IMG/VR virus record: IMGVR_UViG_3300009176_000049
Location: 1-39,753 of that record
Length of the DNA: 39,753 nt
Direction: 5' to 3' (one strand)
Source: a virus
Shown: positions 14,389 through 22,914 of the stretch, piece by piece
Position numbering within the stretch: the first letter of the stretch is position 1
Layout: every line of letters starts with the position of its first letter
The notes under the pieces: generated by a model
Database searches by the model: none
What the model was told of the DNA's origin: nothing
The model's input: only the letters and a program-made list of their open reading frames with translations
Made by a program: the position numbers and the translations under genes

Positions 14389-14804
14389 TGGTTACCTTCG
14401 GTAAGTGTGAAACTATTGGCCGTGATGCTCTGGGAGTTTGCTATCGAATTATTATCAAGCGTCATGTCGCCACCGCCCCCGACCGCCGTGACCGTGCCCT
14501 GGATGTAGCAAGTCGTTCCCGCCGAATCGTAGATCCGGAAGAACGTCGCGGCCGTGCCCGAACCGGCTCCGGATTGCCCGGTCAGGGTCCAGCTTCCGGC
14601 CTTCGCCTTGGTCCCGCCGGACGCCGCCGCCAGCCAGTCGGACGGCAGCGTGCCTTGCGCGAGCAGGGTGTTTCCGGAGAGCCCGGTCGTCGGGAGGGCC
14701 GGCTTGGTGCCGTTGTAAAGATTGAGCAGCGGCGCCGTGCCGACGTTCGTCTCGACCGCGTCGAGCCGAGCGTTCCGAAGGGTCGTCGTGTACTGAATCG
14801 CCAT
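14385..14804 (-). CDS. Phage tail structural protein
   Basis: A 139-residue protein. MAIQYTTTLRNARLDAVE, then LLNLYNGTKP, a TLPSDWLAAASGG segment, AATFFRIYDSAGTTCYIQG and DMTLDNNSI, ending FTLTEGN. This order of motifs is a widely distributed small phage structural protein that usually lies among tail genes, often with LPSDW and the FRIYD-IQGTVT strand pair. It is coupled with the downstream gene by an ATGA overlap. The exact location in the tail is not established to my knowledge. Confidence 0.75.
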   Translation of the reverse strand: MAIQYTTTLRNARLDAVETNVGTAPLLNLYNGTKPALPTTGLSGNTLLAQGTLPSDWLAAASGGTKAKAGSWTLTGQSGAGSGTAATFFRIYDSAGTTCYIQGTVTAVGGGGDMTLDNNSIANSQSITANSFTLTEGNQ

Positions 14805-14814
14805 GCAAGAACTC

Positions 14815-17211
14815 CTAAAGGGCCATGCCGAACGTGTCCGGCGAGAATGCGGAAACCTGGAACGACTGGTGGGACGTGCCCGCCAGAATCAGGAACACGA
14901 GCGAATCACCCGCGGTCGTGACCGACAAGTTCGCCACCAGCCCGCCGACCGACGAACCGGAGAAGACAACGGTGTCCGACCCCTCGGTGACGGCGGACGT
15001 GGCCACGAGAGGCAGGGTGGCGTCGAACGCGGTCACATCCCCGCCCTCGACGATCGCCGCGTCGAAAATCAGGCCGCTCAGGGTCGTCACCGTCGCGTCG
15101 AGAACATCGGCCCCCTCCGTCTGGGCGAGACTCGCGGCCGCGGTCACGCCCGCCGTCGAAGCCGCCGTGTCCGCGGTTTCGGTCGGGCCCGCGTCGATCA
15201 CCAGCCCGCCGAGCGTCGTCACCGTGGCGTCGAGCACGTCGGCCAGTTCCGTGTCCGCAAGACTGTTTCCCACCACGACCGCGGCCGCGCCCGCGAAGGT
15301 GTCGTCCGCGGTGGTGTTGGCGGAATCCGCCCGGACGCTGACCAATCCGGCCGACGTCGACGTGTCCGCGGTTTCGGTATCCGCCGCCGCCGCCACGAGG
15401 GCGAGGGTGGCCGCGAAGGCGGACGTGTCGGACCCCTCCGCCTTGGACAGGTCCGCCGCAAGGGCCACGGCCCCGGCCGCCGCGAGAGTGTCCGCCGTTT
15501 CGGTTTTTGACAGGCTGGCGACGAGGGCGACCGCGCCGGCGGAGACCGACGTGTCCGCGGACTCCGGGGTGAGGGCCGAGATGCCGATGATCGTGGCCGC
15601 CACGATCCCGGAATTGTCGAGTGTGTCGGCCGTCTCCGTCTTGGTAAATGTCGAAATCAAGGCGACCGTCGCCGCGAAGGCCGACGTGTCCGCCGTCTCG
15701 GTCGGGAGCGCAGCCGAAACGATGGTGACGGCAGCGGCAGAGGCGAGCGTATCTGCCGTTTCCGTAATCGCCGACGCCCCGCCGACGGTCGCACCCGCCG
15801 CGAAGACGGACGTATCCGCCCCCTCCGCCTTCTGCACGTCGACGGACGGAACGGTGATGAACTCCGGCGCGAACTCGCCCGCCGCGGTCCGACTCAGGTC
15901 GAACCACGCCGCCCGGCTCATCAGAGAATCAAAGGCTCCGAGCCTAAACGAGGGCGGCGGAGGAGTCACCAGAGCAAGGGCGGATGCCACAATGTCGAAA
16001 TTCGCACCATTGACTGCAGTGTAGATGACGCCAATCTGATTGTTCGACACGACCGGGTTGCCGCTAATGAAGTTCCGGGCCGTTGACCCGGCGGCTTCCA
16101 ATAACGTCCATGATCCGAAACTGATCGTCCCGCTCGCCGTGGAACCTTTGACGTAGTAAATGCCGTTGTTGGTCGTCGTATCCATTACAAACAGCCAAAG
16201 ATTTGCTCCGTCAGTGGCCGCGAACAGTCCGGCCCCCGCTTTGACAACTCCCGATCCGACTCCGGAGAAGGTCGGAACCGTCGAAACCGGAGTCGACCAG
16301 GTGATATTCCCATCGTGCCTGCGACAAAGGATTGCCGTATTGCTGTCACGTCTGAAGGCGTAAATGTGTGTCGCATCGACCGCGCAGAGACACCAGTCGT
16401 TGTCGTCTTGGGTGCTCGTCCCGATACCCACATCGACGGTTCCGGTGTTCGCCGGCCACGTCGTTCCGGAGGTGTACTTGCTCGACTTCAATCCGCCACT
16501 GGTCGTATCAGACACGCTGGCATTTTCGTAAACGAGCAGCATGGCCGCTGCAGCCAGAGGGGCGAAGGCGTACGAATTGCAGATGAACCCCATCCCATCG
16601 TCCGGCGTGACCAGCGACCCGAACCCGTTCGTCCAGGTCGATCCGCTATCGGCATTGGTCGAGACCCGGGCCAGCGGATCGCCGTTGTTGTTGCTCCCGC
16701 TGGCGTTGACCGTGAGCTGGCAATCGTGAATGACGCCCGTCGAGGACACTCCGACCGCGTTCCCCTTGAGCAACCGCGGCACCACCCCTGCCGACGTCGT
16801 GACGACTTCGTTCCACGCCTCCCACGTGATCGAACTCGCCCCGGTGAACTTGGCGCGGGCGTGGGCGACCCGCTGGGCGGCCCCGCTCGTTGCACCGGCG
16901 CACGACGACACATCCACGTGGACGACGTCGTTGGCGTTGATCGCATTCGGGATCACCGCGACCCCAAGGTTCCGCTGATCGTTCGTCGAAAGGGCCTGAG
17001 TCAGCGCGTTGGAATCCGTCGAGGCTGCCCACGTCGCAGTAGTCAGGTCGTTGGAACTGCTGACGTAAGTCGAGACGACGGTCGCCGTTTTTGTTTTGAT
17101 GACGAACAGCCACCATCTTTGTTGAACGGGAGCGTAGACGAGGTGGGACTGGTTCCCGTGCCCGGAGGCGTCCGAGAAGACAGTGAGACCGGAAACCAGA
17201 GTCGTCGCCAT
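14815..17211 (-). CDS. BNR-like tail protein with 21-residue tandem repeats
   Basis: A 798-residue protein. Residues about 1-415 have repeating beta-strand units with Trp and Asp-rich turns (QQRWWLFVIKTKTATVVSTY, DGANLWLFVMDTTTNNGIYY), consistent with a sialidase/BNR-like propeller. From about residue 450 to 780 there are some 15 copies of a 21-residue repeat built on T-E-T-A-D-T/V followed by Ala/Val-rich residues. No catalytic Arg triad or Asp boxes are clear enough to claim sialidase activity. The repeats may form a stalk of variable length. It lies in the fibre part of the late operon. Confidence 0.7.
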   Translation of the reverse strand: MATTLVSGLTVFSDASGHGNQSHLVYAPVQQRWWLFVIKTKTATVVSTYVSSSNDLTTATWAASTDSNALTQALSTNDQRNLGVAVIPNAINANDVVHVDVSSCAGATSGAAQRVAHARAKFTGASSITWEAWNEVVTTSAGVVPRLLKGNAVGVSSTGVIHDCQLTVNASGSNNNGDPLARVSTNADSGSTWTNGFGSLVTPDDGMGFICNSYAFAPLAAAAMLLVYENASVSDTTSGGLKSSKYTSGTTWPANTGTVDVGIGTSTQDDNDWCLCAVDATHIYAFRRDSNTAILCRRHDGNITWSTPVSTVPTFSGVGSGVVKAGAGLFAATDGANLWLFVMDTTTNNGIYYVKGSTASGTISFGSWTLLEAAGSTARNFISGNPVVSNNQIGVIYTAVNGANFDIVASALALVTPPPPSFRLGAFDSLMSRAAWFDLSRTAAGEFAPEFITVPSVDVQKAEGADTSVFAAGATVGGASAITETADTLASAAAVTIVSAALPTETADTSAFAATVALISTFTKTETADTLDNSGIVAATIIGISALTPESADTSVSAGAVALVASLSKTETADTLAAAGAVALAADLSKAEGSDTSAFAATLALVAAAADTETADTSTSAGLVSVRADSANTTADDTFAGAAAVVVGNSLADTELADVLDATVTTLGGLVIDAGPTETADTAASTAGVTAAASLAQTEGADVLDATVTTLSGLIFDAAIVEGGDVTAFDATLPLVATSAVTEGSDTVVFSGSSVGGLVANLSVTTAGDSLVFLILAGTSHQSFQVSAFSPDTFGMAL
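14895..15830 (-). repeat. About fifteen 63-bp degenerate tandem repeats inside the BNR-like gene
   Basis: On the coding strand each unit encodes an acidic start such as TETADTS or AEGSDTS followed by about 14 Ala/Val/Leu-rich residues. The units are about 63 bases, with occasional 2-residue insertions, and are recognisable on the plus strand by recurring GTGTCCGC and GTTTCGGT motifs. Because the repeats are degenerate, they have aged or been selected at protein level. Confidence 0.75.
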
Positions 17212-17224
17212 AAACCAGGTTGCC

Positions 17225-18583
17225 CTAGAACGAGTACACGTACACCGCCCCCGCGCCGCCCGTGCCGCCGGCCCCGCCGAGGCCGGGGTTCATTCCCACG
17301 CCACCACCGCCGCCGCCGCCACCGTTGGCCCCGCCGTTGCCGCCCGCCTTGCCCGCCGTACTCGCGGTCACGGTCGTCCCCCCGCCCCCGCCGCCGGCCC
17401 CGCCGGTCGTGGAATTCCCCGCCGCCCCGTTCGAGCCGACGGTCGGCGCCGCCCCGTCCGTCCCCACTGCCCCGCCGGTGCCCGCGGTGTAGGTCCCCGA
17501 TGCCCCGCCGGCCGCACCCGCCACGATCGCCGGGGTGGCGTTGTGGTGGCCGCCGGTGCCTCCCCCGCCAGCGCCCTTGATCGACCCGCCCCCGACACTG
17601 GAGGTCGGCGTGGCCGTGCTTCCGCCGCCCCCTCCCCCGCCCCGTTCCGCGTTGTGGGCCGTGTTGACCGTGATGGTGCCGTCCGACCCGGTACCACCCC
17701 AGACCCCGGCGACCCCCTTCGCCCCGACCACGCCCGGAAAACCGCCCACGCCGGACGTCGTCGAACCCACCGTCCCGGCCCCACCGGTTCCGCCGCCGCC
17801 ACCGCCCCCACTCGCCACCCCGGAGATCGCCCCGCCGGCCCCGCCACCGCCGCCGAATGCGGTGAGTTTGACGGCGGTCCCGAAGGTCGTATTCCCCCCG
17901 ATCCCGCCATTCCCGCCCGCAGCACCCGCGGCGCCGGGGATTCCGGCCGTGCCCGCGATCCCCACGTTGACCGCTTCCGTCGCGGCCAGATCGACGGCCT
18001 GATAAATCTCGAAGGCGTACGCCCCGCCTCCGCCGCCCGCCCCGCCCTTGGCGACGATTGCGGTGGCGAGTGATGCCCCGGCCCCGCCGCCACCGCCGCC
18101 TCCGAACATCGTCACGATGACCGTCTTCGGCGTGAACGACGTCGGCTTCGTCCAGGTGCCGGCCCCGGGCGTTTGGAACACCTGCAGGTCTACCTGTCCG
18201 GTCGCGTTCGCCGTCTTCGGCACCCCACCGGACGTGTAGGCCTGCCAGTCGCCGTTCGCGTTCCGGGTGAGGTTTTCCCCGGGCAGCACGACGCCCGACC
18301 AGAGGTGAATGATGTTCGTCCCGTCGGTGTGCAGGACGGTAATGGTGACGGCGAGCGTGGCGTGGGTATTGCGGAGGTTGATGGCCTTGACGCACCGGGC
18401 CACGCCAGATCCGGGCGAGCCGACGATGGTCGTCGTCGTCGCGGTGGAGATCAGGGTGTTCAACCGGTCGGGCGTGGCGGCGCCGGCCCCGACGCTGTCG
18501 ATGTAGTCGGCGTGGACGGAGACGGTGGCCGTCGAATCGGTGATGACTCGAACCAGGTCCGACGTCGAGGTCATGTAGATCAT
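17225..18583 (-). CDS. Glycine-rich tail-fibre protein
   Basis: A 452-residue protein. The N-terminus (TSTSDLVRVITDSTATVSVH, LRNTHATLAVTITVLHTDG, then LPGENLTRNANGDWQAY) matches a common phage tail-protein beta domain. The middle TWTKPTSFTPKTVIVTMFGGG segment is a fibre junction of the W-KP type, where Gly-rich fibre bodies begin. From about residue 160 to the end the protein is dominated by Gly, Ala and Thr, with long Gly runs and PGAAGAAGG-like turns. ATG 18583 and 18574 are both possible starts. The Gly-rich body is likely a flexible or polyglycine-helix-like fibre or tip. Confidence 0.75.
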   Translation of the reverse strand: MIYMTSTSDLVRVITDSTATVSVHADYIDSVGAGAATPDRLNTLISTATTTTIVGSPGSGVARCVKAINLRNTHATLAVTITVLHTDGTNIIHLWSGVVLPGENLTRNANGDWQAYTSGGVPKTANATGQVDLQVFQTPGAGTWTKPTSFTPKTVIVTMFGGGGGGGAGASLATAIVAKGGAGGGGGAYAFEIYQAVDLAATEAVNVGIAGTAGIPGAAGAAGGNGGIGGNTTFGTAVKLTAFGGGGGAGGAISGVASGGGGGGGTGGAGTVGSTTSGVGGFPGVVGAKGVAGVWGGTGSDGTITVNTAHNAERGGGGGGGSTATPTSSVGGGSIKGAGGGGTGGHHNATPAIVAGAAGGASGTYTAGTGGAVGTDGAAPTVGSNGAAGNSTTGGAGGGGGGTTVTASTAGKAGGNGGANGGGGGGGGVGMNPGLGGAGGTGGAGAVYVYSF

Positions 18584-20028
18584 GCGGCCCCCCGGTTAGC
18601 CAACCGCACCGCCCCGCCCCGGGCCGGAATCGTAATCGACGACGGCTGCGCGGACCGGGCGAAGAACCGGACGATCGCGTCCGTCAGATTGGCGATCCGC
18701 GTCTCGTCGTAGAACTGGGCCGACGAGTGGTCGCCGACGACGAGTTCGAGGGTGAACTCGACCATCCGGCTCGCGGTCAGCGTTTGCATGACGTCGAGGT
18801 TGTCCGCCGTCACGACCAGCGTGTCGTCCGACGCGGCCACGGCGTAGATCGACGTCCTCGGGAAACTGGTCGCGGCGATCAGGACCGGGTTGGACAGGTA
18901 CGACTTGACGGCAAAGTTCCCGTCGTTGGCCGCGTATGCCGTGTTGATGTTGGAGTTAAAGACGCCCGCGTGCATCGCGTCCAAATTGCACGCGGCTTTA
19001 ATTGCGAGGAATCCGACGTAGGTGTATCGGGAGTCGAACATCGACTGGAACAGGTCCAGCCCACCCATCGACTGACCCCACCCCAAAACTTGACCGGCGG
19101 TGATCCGGTAGTGGTCGAGGGCGTACTGGTACGCCGCGGCCTGCTGAACGACGGAGATCGGGTTGCCCCAGTTCTGCGCCGTCCCCGGCTGGCCGCCGTC
19201 CGCGTTCGACGAGAAAATCAGATAACCCGCGGCCCACAGGTCGTAGACGAATTCTTCCTTGTCCCCGCCGTACGCGGCGGGCGCCGAATAGTCCTCGCCC
19301 GCCCCGTGGAAATACTGGATCGCCGGTGGGTGATCGGTTCCGGAATCCGACCACCCCTTCGGCGGGATGACGAGCATCGGTTGCCCGTCGCCCTGAGTCC
19401 GGAAATCAAAGCGAAACGTGTCCCAGGCATTGACGTTCGACCATTGCAGGCCCGTGGAATCGCTGGCGGGGCCGAAGGTGATCAGCCCCATGCGCGTGCC
19501 GGTGAGTGGCGTCGTATCGGCCCAATCTCCGCTATTGACACCGTCGGTAACAACCGCGCCGTTGACCGTGATCGTGATCCGGCACCACCCCGGAACGGCG
19601 TAGTGGTCCCGGCACTCGATCAGGATGGTGTAGTCCGTGGCCGCGGTCAGCACCGCCGTCACTGTACTGCCGATCTGAACCGGATTCCCGGCGAGCCACC
19701 GAGTGACCTTCCAACCCACCCCCGCAAAATACCCGATCTCGTAATAAGTCTGGGCGGTCGGGGAGGCCCGCATCGCCATCAGGGCGTAATTGACGTTCGT
19801 CTGGCACCGGAGGGTGGCCGTGAAGACCTGATTCCGCTCTTCCGGCAGTGCATTAGACAGCACCAGACCGTAGTTGTTGTCCACCGACCGGACCCGGCCG
19901 TTGCCGACGAGCTGCAGGTTCCCGGTGTAGGCGGGGTGTAGCGACCATCCGCCGCCCGTCTCCGGCGTGTGGGCCGTGAGCAGGGACGCGGCGGTCCCGG
20001 TGAACGTGTCCGTCAGGAACTTGATCAA
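18580..20028 (-). CDS. Tailspike with alpha/beta-hydrolase (esterase-like) domain
   Basis: A 482-residue protein. Residues about 1-205 form a LamG/concanavalin-like beta sandwich (TDTFTGTAASLL, GWCRITITVNGAVV, ITFGPASDS). Residues about 215-455 form an alpha/beta hydrolase: HGAG at 241-244 (oxyanion region), GWGQSMGG with Ser320 as nucleophile, AASDDT with Asp401/402 and VGDHSS with His434. This is a complete catalytic triad in canonical order. Location in the fibre region suggests a tail-borne esterase or deacetylase that removes acyl groups from surface glycans. The exact substrate is unknown. Confidence 0.8.
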   Translation of the reverse strand: MIKFLTDTFTGTAASLLTAHTPETGGGWSLHPAYTGNLQLVGNGRVRSVDNNYGLVLSNALPEERNQVFTATLRCQTNVNYALMAMRASPTAQTYYEIGYFAGVGWKVTRWLAGNPVQIGSTVTAVLTAATDYTILIECRDHYAVPGWCRITITVNGAVVTDGVNSGDWADTTPLTGTRMGLITFGPASDSTGLQWSNVNAWDTFRFDFRTQGDGQPMLVIPPKGWSDSGTDHPPAIQYFHGAGEDYSAPAAYGGDKEEFVYDLWAAGYLIFSSNADGGQPGTAQNWGNPISVVQQAAAYQYALDHYRITAGQVLGWGQSMGGLDLFQSMFDSRYTYVGFLAIKAACNLDAMHAGVFNSNINTAYAANDGNFAVKSYLSNPVLIAATSFPRTSIYAVAASDDTLVVTADNLDVMQTLTASRMVEFTLELVVGDHSSAQFYDETRIANLTDAIVRFFARSAQPSSITIPARGGAVRLANRGAA

Positions 20029-20031
20029 CCG

Positions 20032-20796
20032 TCAAGCCCTCAGTGCATCGCCGGTTGTTTTGAGCAGCGCCAGGTCGCCACCCGAAGCGGTGGCGAACCA
20101 GATCCCTGCCCCGTAGCACACGCCCCCCGCGTTGAACCCGATCAGGCCCGGGTACATGCCGTAAATCCGCGGGCCGGTCGTGGCCGCCAGGGTGCCGGAC
20201 GGGACGGTGGGGGTCGACGAAACCCCGTCGAGGGTCCAGGTGATCTTCTGGTCGGCCGCGACCTGGACGGCGTGCGAGTGATTGCCGGTGTCGGCGGCGG
20301 CGATGCCGAAGCTCGAACAGTTCAGGTCGGCCGAGTTGCCGGTGAAGTACCAGCCGGTGAACGCCGACAGTCCCCGGGCCTGGCCGGTGGCATTGGCGCC
20401 GAACCCGATCAGTTCCGACCCGCCGGCAGACCCGGCCTTCGCGGACGCGAAGAGGACAATGACTTGGGTGGACGCCGCGGTCAGGTCCGCCGCCGTGTAG
20501 TACGTCGTCATCCCCGTCCCGTCGAGATACCAATTCAGTCCCGCCGTCTGCTTCAACAGCCAGCCCGTCCCGTTACAGGTCCAATCCATTCCGCCGTTGT
20601 AATGCGGGTCGGTAATGACCTTGACGGGGTCGTTGACGGCGATCGCGGGTGTCGTCTTCCCGGCGTTCTGCCACAGTCCGTTGGCCGCGTAGGAATCGTT
20701 CGGCCAGAGACCGCCTTGATAGCCGGTGAGGGCGGCGAGGGCCCAGCTAGCCGTCCCGCGGCGACGTGAAGTCAGAGAGAGGCCGAGTCCGAGCAC
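20032..20796 (-). CDS. LamG/concanavalin-like tail protein
   Basis: A 254-residue protein. After a Leu/Arg start, residues about 25-245 form a beta sandwich with VIVLFASAKAGSAGGSELIG, WYFTGNSADLN, KITWTLDGVSSTP and YGMYPGLIGFNAGG strands, the pattern of LamG-like jellyroll domains on phage fibres and capsids. There is no signal peptide or catalytic motif. It sits between the spike-base-like gene and the hydrolase tailspike, so it may be an adhesin or fibre subunit. Confidence 0.65.
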   Translation of the reverse strand: MLGLGLSLTSRRRGTASWALAALTGYQGGLWPNDSYAANGLWQNAGKTTPAIAVNDPVKVITDPHYNGGMDWTCNGTGWLLKQTAGLNWYLDGTGMTTYYTAADLTAASTQVIVLFASAKAGSAGGSELIGFGANATGQARGLSAFTGWYFTGNSADLNCSSFGIAAADTGNHSHAVQVAADQKITWTLDGVSSTPTVPSGTLAATTGPRIYGMYPGLIGFNAGGVCYGAGIWFATASGGDLALLKTTGDALRA

Positions 20797-20808
20797 AGGG
20801 CCTCCGGG

Positions 20809-21099
20809 TTACCAGATGGCCTTGATGCCGGTGGCCGTGGTGAGCGTCGAATTGACCCGGGTCGCCATGACGGGGATCAGGAAATTCGCGGGGACGGTCC
20901 AGGTGGCGACGACGCCGTCGGCACCGACGAAGGACACGTCGCCGGCCCCGGTCACGTACAGCGACCGGGCAATCCGTGTGAAGTTGACGGAATCGCTCGG
21001 CGTCACCGCAGCCGAGCCGATGCCGGGCATACTGGCGAGCGGCTGGGTGTTGTTGCCGCCCAGCGCCAGCGTATTTGCATCGGACAGGGACAGGGCCAC
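20809..21099 (-). CDS. Spike-base-like protein (RCAP_Rcc01079-type)
   Basis: A 96-residue protein. VTPSDSVNFTRIARSLYVTG, GDVSFVGADGVVATWTVPAN and FLIPVMATRVNSTLTT follow the pattern of the small beta-rich spike-base family known from gene-transfer agents and phage tails: a PSD start, RxLYV-G-AGD, and an IPV-x3-RV-x-ST ending. It is likely a trimeric base for a fibre or spike. The upstream non-coding gap of about 80 bases contains a repeat copy and a hairpin. Confidence 0.7.
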   Translation of the reverse strand: MALSLSDANTLALGGNNTQPLASMPGIGSAAVTPSDSVNFTRIARSLYVTGAGDVSFVGADGVVATWTVPANFLIPVMATRVNSTLTTATGIKAIW

Positions 21100-21125
21100 G
21101 GCGGAGACTCGTGCGACCGGAAGGT

Positions 21126-21165
21126 GGTCCGGACCGCCTCATGGTGGAGGCGGACGTAGCCCGTC
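21126..21165 (+). repeat. Intergenic repeat, copy B, with adjacent hairpin and palindrome
   Basis: The core GTAGCCCGTC at 21156-21165 (continuing AGGAAGG) matches copies A and C. Directly to its left are a perfect ten-base palindrome GGTCCGGACC (21126-21135) and a seven-base hairpin: CCGCCTC at 21134-21140 pairs with GAGGCGG at 21147-21153 around an ATGGTG loop. On the operon strand it lies between a stop at 21178 and the start at 21099. Confidence 0.65.
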
Positions 21166-21177
21166 AGGAAGGGGGGA

Positions 21178-21402
21178 TCAGGCATCGCCGATATACGCCG
21201 GGCACGTCTGGCACGCGCCGAGGTGGGAGACGACGGAGAGGAACCGGTCACAGACGACGAGGTCGTTTCCGCGGCACGAGCCGACCCGTGCGACCAGCCG
21301 GCCGCGGTCGATGCACAGGGCGGTGCGGCCAGACCTCGGGGGCGTGATCTTCTCGCCGGCCAACGCCCGACGGTACGTTTCGGACTTGCGTATGTCGATC
21401 AT
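21178..21402 (-). CDS. Small Cys-rich protein
   Basis: A 74-residue protein from ATG at 21402, which shares ATGA with the preceding gene's stop. Cysteines at about residues 30, 43, 51, 64 and 67 (ALCIDRG, SCRGNDLVVCD, ACQTC) suggest a compact zinc- or disulphide-stabilised fold. A basic N-terminus (DIRKSETYRRALAGEK) could contact nucleic acid or a partner protein. A much longer frame running through it is a shadow of the next gene. Confidence 0.6.
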   Translation of the reverse strand: MIDIRKSETYRRALAGEKITPPRSGRTALCIDRGRLVARVGSCRGNDLVVCDRFLSVVSHLGACQTCPAYIGDA

Positions 21403-22496
21403 ACGTGAACGTCGATTGTGAACGTCTGGCCGCCGAGGATCCCGTCGAAGTCGAAGCCGGCCTGCGGAAAGGACAAGTAAATCGGGTAGCAGGTCGAGGA
21501 CGCGGCGTTCTGGTTGTACTTCAGAACGTCCGGAGTGCCCCGGAGGTAGATTTTCATGTTCCACGTCGGACCCGCGACGCACGACAGGACGAACTTGTAA
21601 TCGCCTACGAAGAAGTATCCGTTGCCGGACCAGAAGTCCGGTGAAACGTACCCGAGTTGGGCGGCGAGTGTCGACGCGGGGGCGGGCGCCGTTGCCCCGG
21701 GCAAAATGACCTCCAGGGCGCGCGGTATCTTTTCCGTGCAGCATGGGACCGTGACGTGTCCACACCCACAGGAACCGAACGTAATGGTCAGCGGATCGTC
21801 GAGCGACCGGGGCGAACCGGAAACGAGCGTCAGGGTAGAAGTCGTGCCGCCGCGATTCCCGCCGGTCGCGTTCAGGGGGTCCAGGATGATCTGCGGCGGA
21901 CAACAATCGAACGGCGAGAGGGAAAAGACGAGTTCGTTGCCAGACGGACCCGGGTAGGGGTTGACGCCGTAGTTCGAGTCCCAATAGTCGACGTACAGTT
22001 TCCAGCCCGAATCGTAATAGAGTTTGAAGTAGAACCCATAACCCAGACCGGTAAAAATATCCCCGGTCGAAATCAGTACGGCCACCCAGGTGCAATCTTC
22101 GCCGGTCGCGTTGAATGAGCTTGTGGAATAGGCCCCGCCCGCGGAGCTAAACCCGCCGAACTTGACCCCGTTCGCGAAGACGATCCCGCCGGGGTAGGAA
22201 TAAAGGCCCCCGCCGATTGACGTGATCCCTCCGTCGATGAACCAGTCGAAGACCGCCGGCGCGTACCCGTCCGTGCACTGCGGGCAGACGGATTGAAGGC
22301 AAGCGGTCGTCGACTGACAGCAGGTGCATCCGGAAATGTACTCGACTGCCGCGTTTCCGCTCACGTGCTGAGATGCAACAACCTGCCCGCCGAAAATGAT
22401 GTAACCCGTTTCCGCCCGGGTAGTCACGCGGTCGGTCGTCGATTCGCCGGTGAAGGGAATGTCAATCGGGGCGATCGGTTCATCAATGCTAGCCAT
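21399..22496 (-). CDS. Cys-rich beta-structured virion protein
   Basis: A 365-residue protein when started at ATG 22496, which overlaps the preceding stop (an ATG nine codons upstream, at 22523, is less likely). Clusters of cysteines occur at CTCCQSTTAC-x4-C-x2-C and SCGCG-x5-CC. The central body (GEDCTWVAVLISTGDIFTGL, FYFKLYYDSGWKLYVDYWDS) is a beta sandwich with many aromatic residues. It is likely a fibre or spike subunit, stabilised by disulphides or metal. The family is not recognised. Confidence 0.6.
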   Translation of the reverse strand: MASIDEPIAPIDIPFTGESTTDRVTTRAETGYIIFGGQVVASQHVSGNAAVEYISGCTCCQSTTACLQSVCPQCTDGYAPAVFDWFIDGGITSIGGGLYSYPGGIVFANGVKFGGFSSAGGAYSTSSFNATGEDCTWVAVLISTGDIFTGLGYGFYFKLYYDSGWKLYVDYWDSNYGVNPYPGPSGNELVFSLSPFDCCPPQIILDPLNATGGNRGGTTSTLTLVSGSPRSLDDPLTITFGSCGCGHVTVPCCTEKIPRALEVILPGATAPAPASTLAAQLGYVSPDFWSGNGYFFVGDYKFVLSCVAGPTWNMKIYLRGTPDVLKYNQNAASSTCYPIYLSFPQAGFDFDGILGGQTFTIDVHV

Positions 22497-22911
22497 TGGT
22501 GAACAGCCCGTTAGTGGCGTCAATGTCGAAGGTGTAGGAATCCGGGGCCGTGACGGAGATGCTGGATCCGTGATCGATATACCCGATTAGCTGATCGCTC
22601 GCGGCGGTGTCGTTGTAGACGACCGCGTACCGGAACGGTCCGAAACTGCCGCCGGACGCCGTAAAGACGACGTCGCTCCCGGTGAACTTCGCCACCCCGG
22701 AAGTCTGGGCGTAGGCGTTCGCTCCGATTGCCGTTCCGCCGGCCGTATACCCGTGCGCGGCGGTGATCTCGGTAATGTCCGTTTTGACCGTGTTTGTCGA
22801 TACGTTCGGGGCGGTATTCGTCAGCATGACCTTGATGGTGTCCGCGTTCAGGTTGTGGACCTTCCGCCCGAGGTCTTGCGTGAAACAGTCGAACTTGACA
22901 AACGTCGGCAT
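22489..22911 (-). CDS. Conserved small phage structural protein
   Basis: A 140-residue protein. The start FDCFTQDLGRKVHNLNADTI, the Thr-rich block KVMLTNTAPNVST, ITEITAAHGYTAGG, FGPFRYAVVYNDT and YTFDIDATNGLF appear in the same order in a very common phage structural family encoded near tail-tip genes. The beta-strand layout indicates a jellyroll-like fold. It overlaps the downstream gene by eight bases. Confidence 0.8.
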   Translation of the reverse strand: MPTFVKFDCFTQDLGRKVHNLNADTIKVMLTNTAPNVSTNTVKTDITEITAAHGYTAGGTAIGANAYAQTSGVAKFTGSDVVFTASGGSFGPFRYAVVYNDTAASDQLIGYIDHGSSISVTAPDSYTFDIDATNGLFTNG

Positions 22912-22914
22912 CGT

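Noticed and set aside
14895-15830. CRISPR-like regular repeats
   Set aside because: The period is a multiple of three, repeats are degenerate, they lie inside a long reading frame and there are no unique spacers.
17240-18105. Low-complexity region as a possible DNA-level repeat or origin
   Set aside because: It is fully explained by the Gly-rich coding sequence of the fibre protein.
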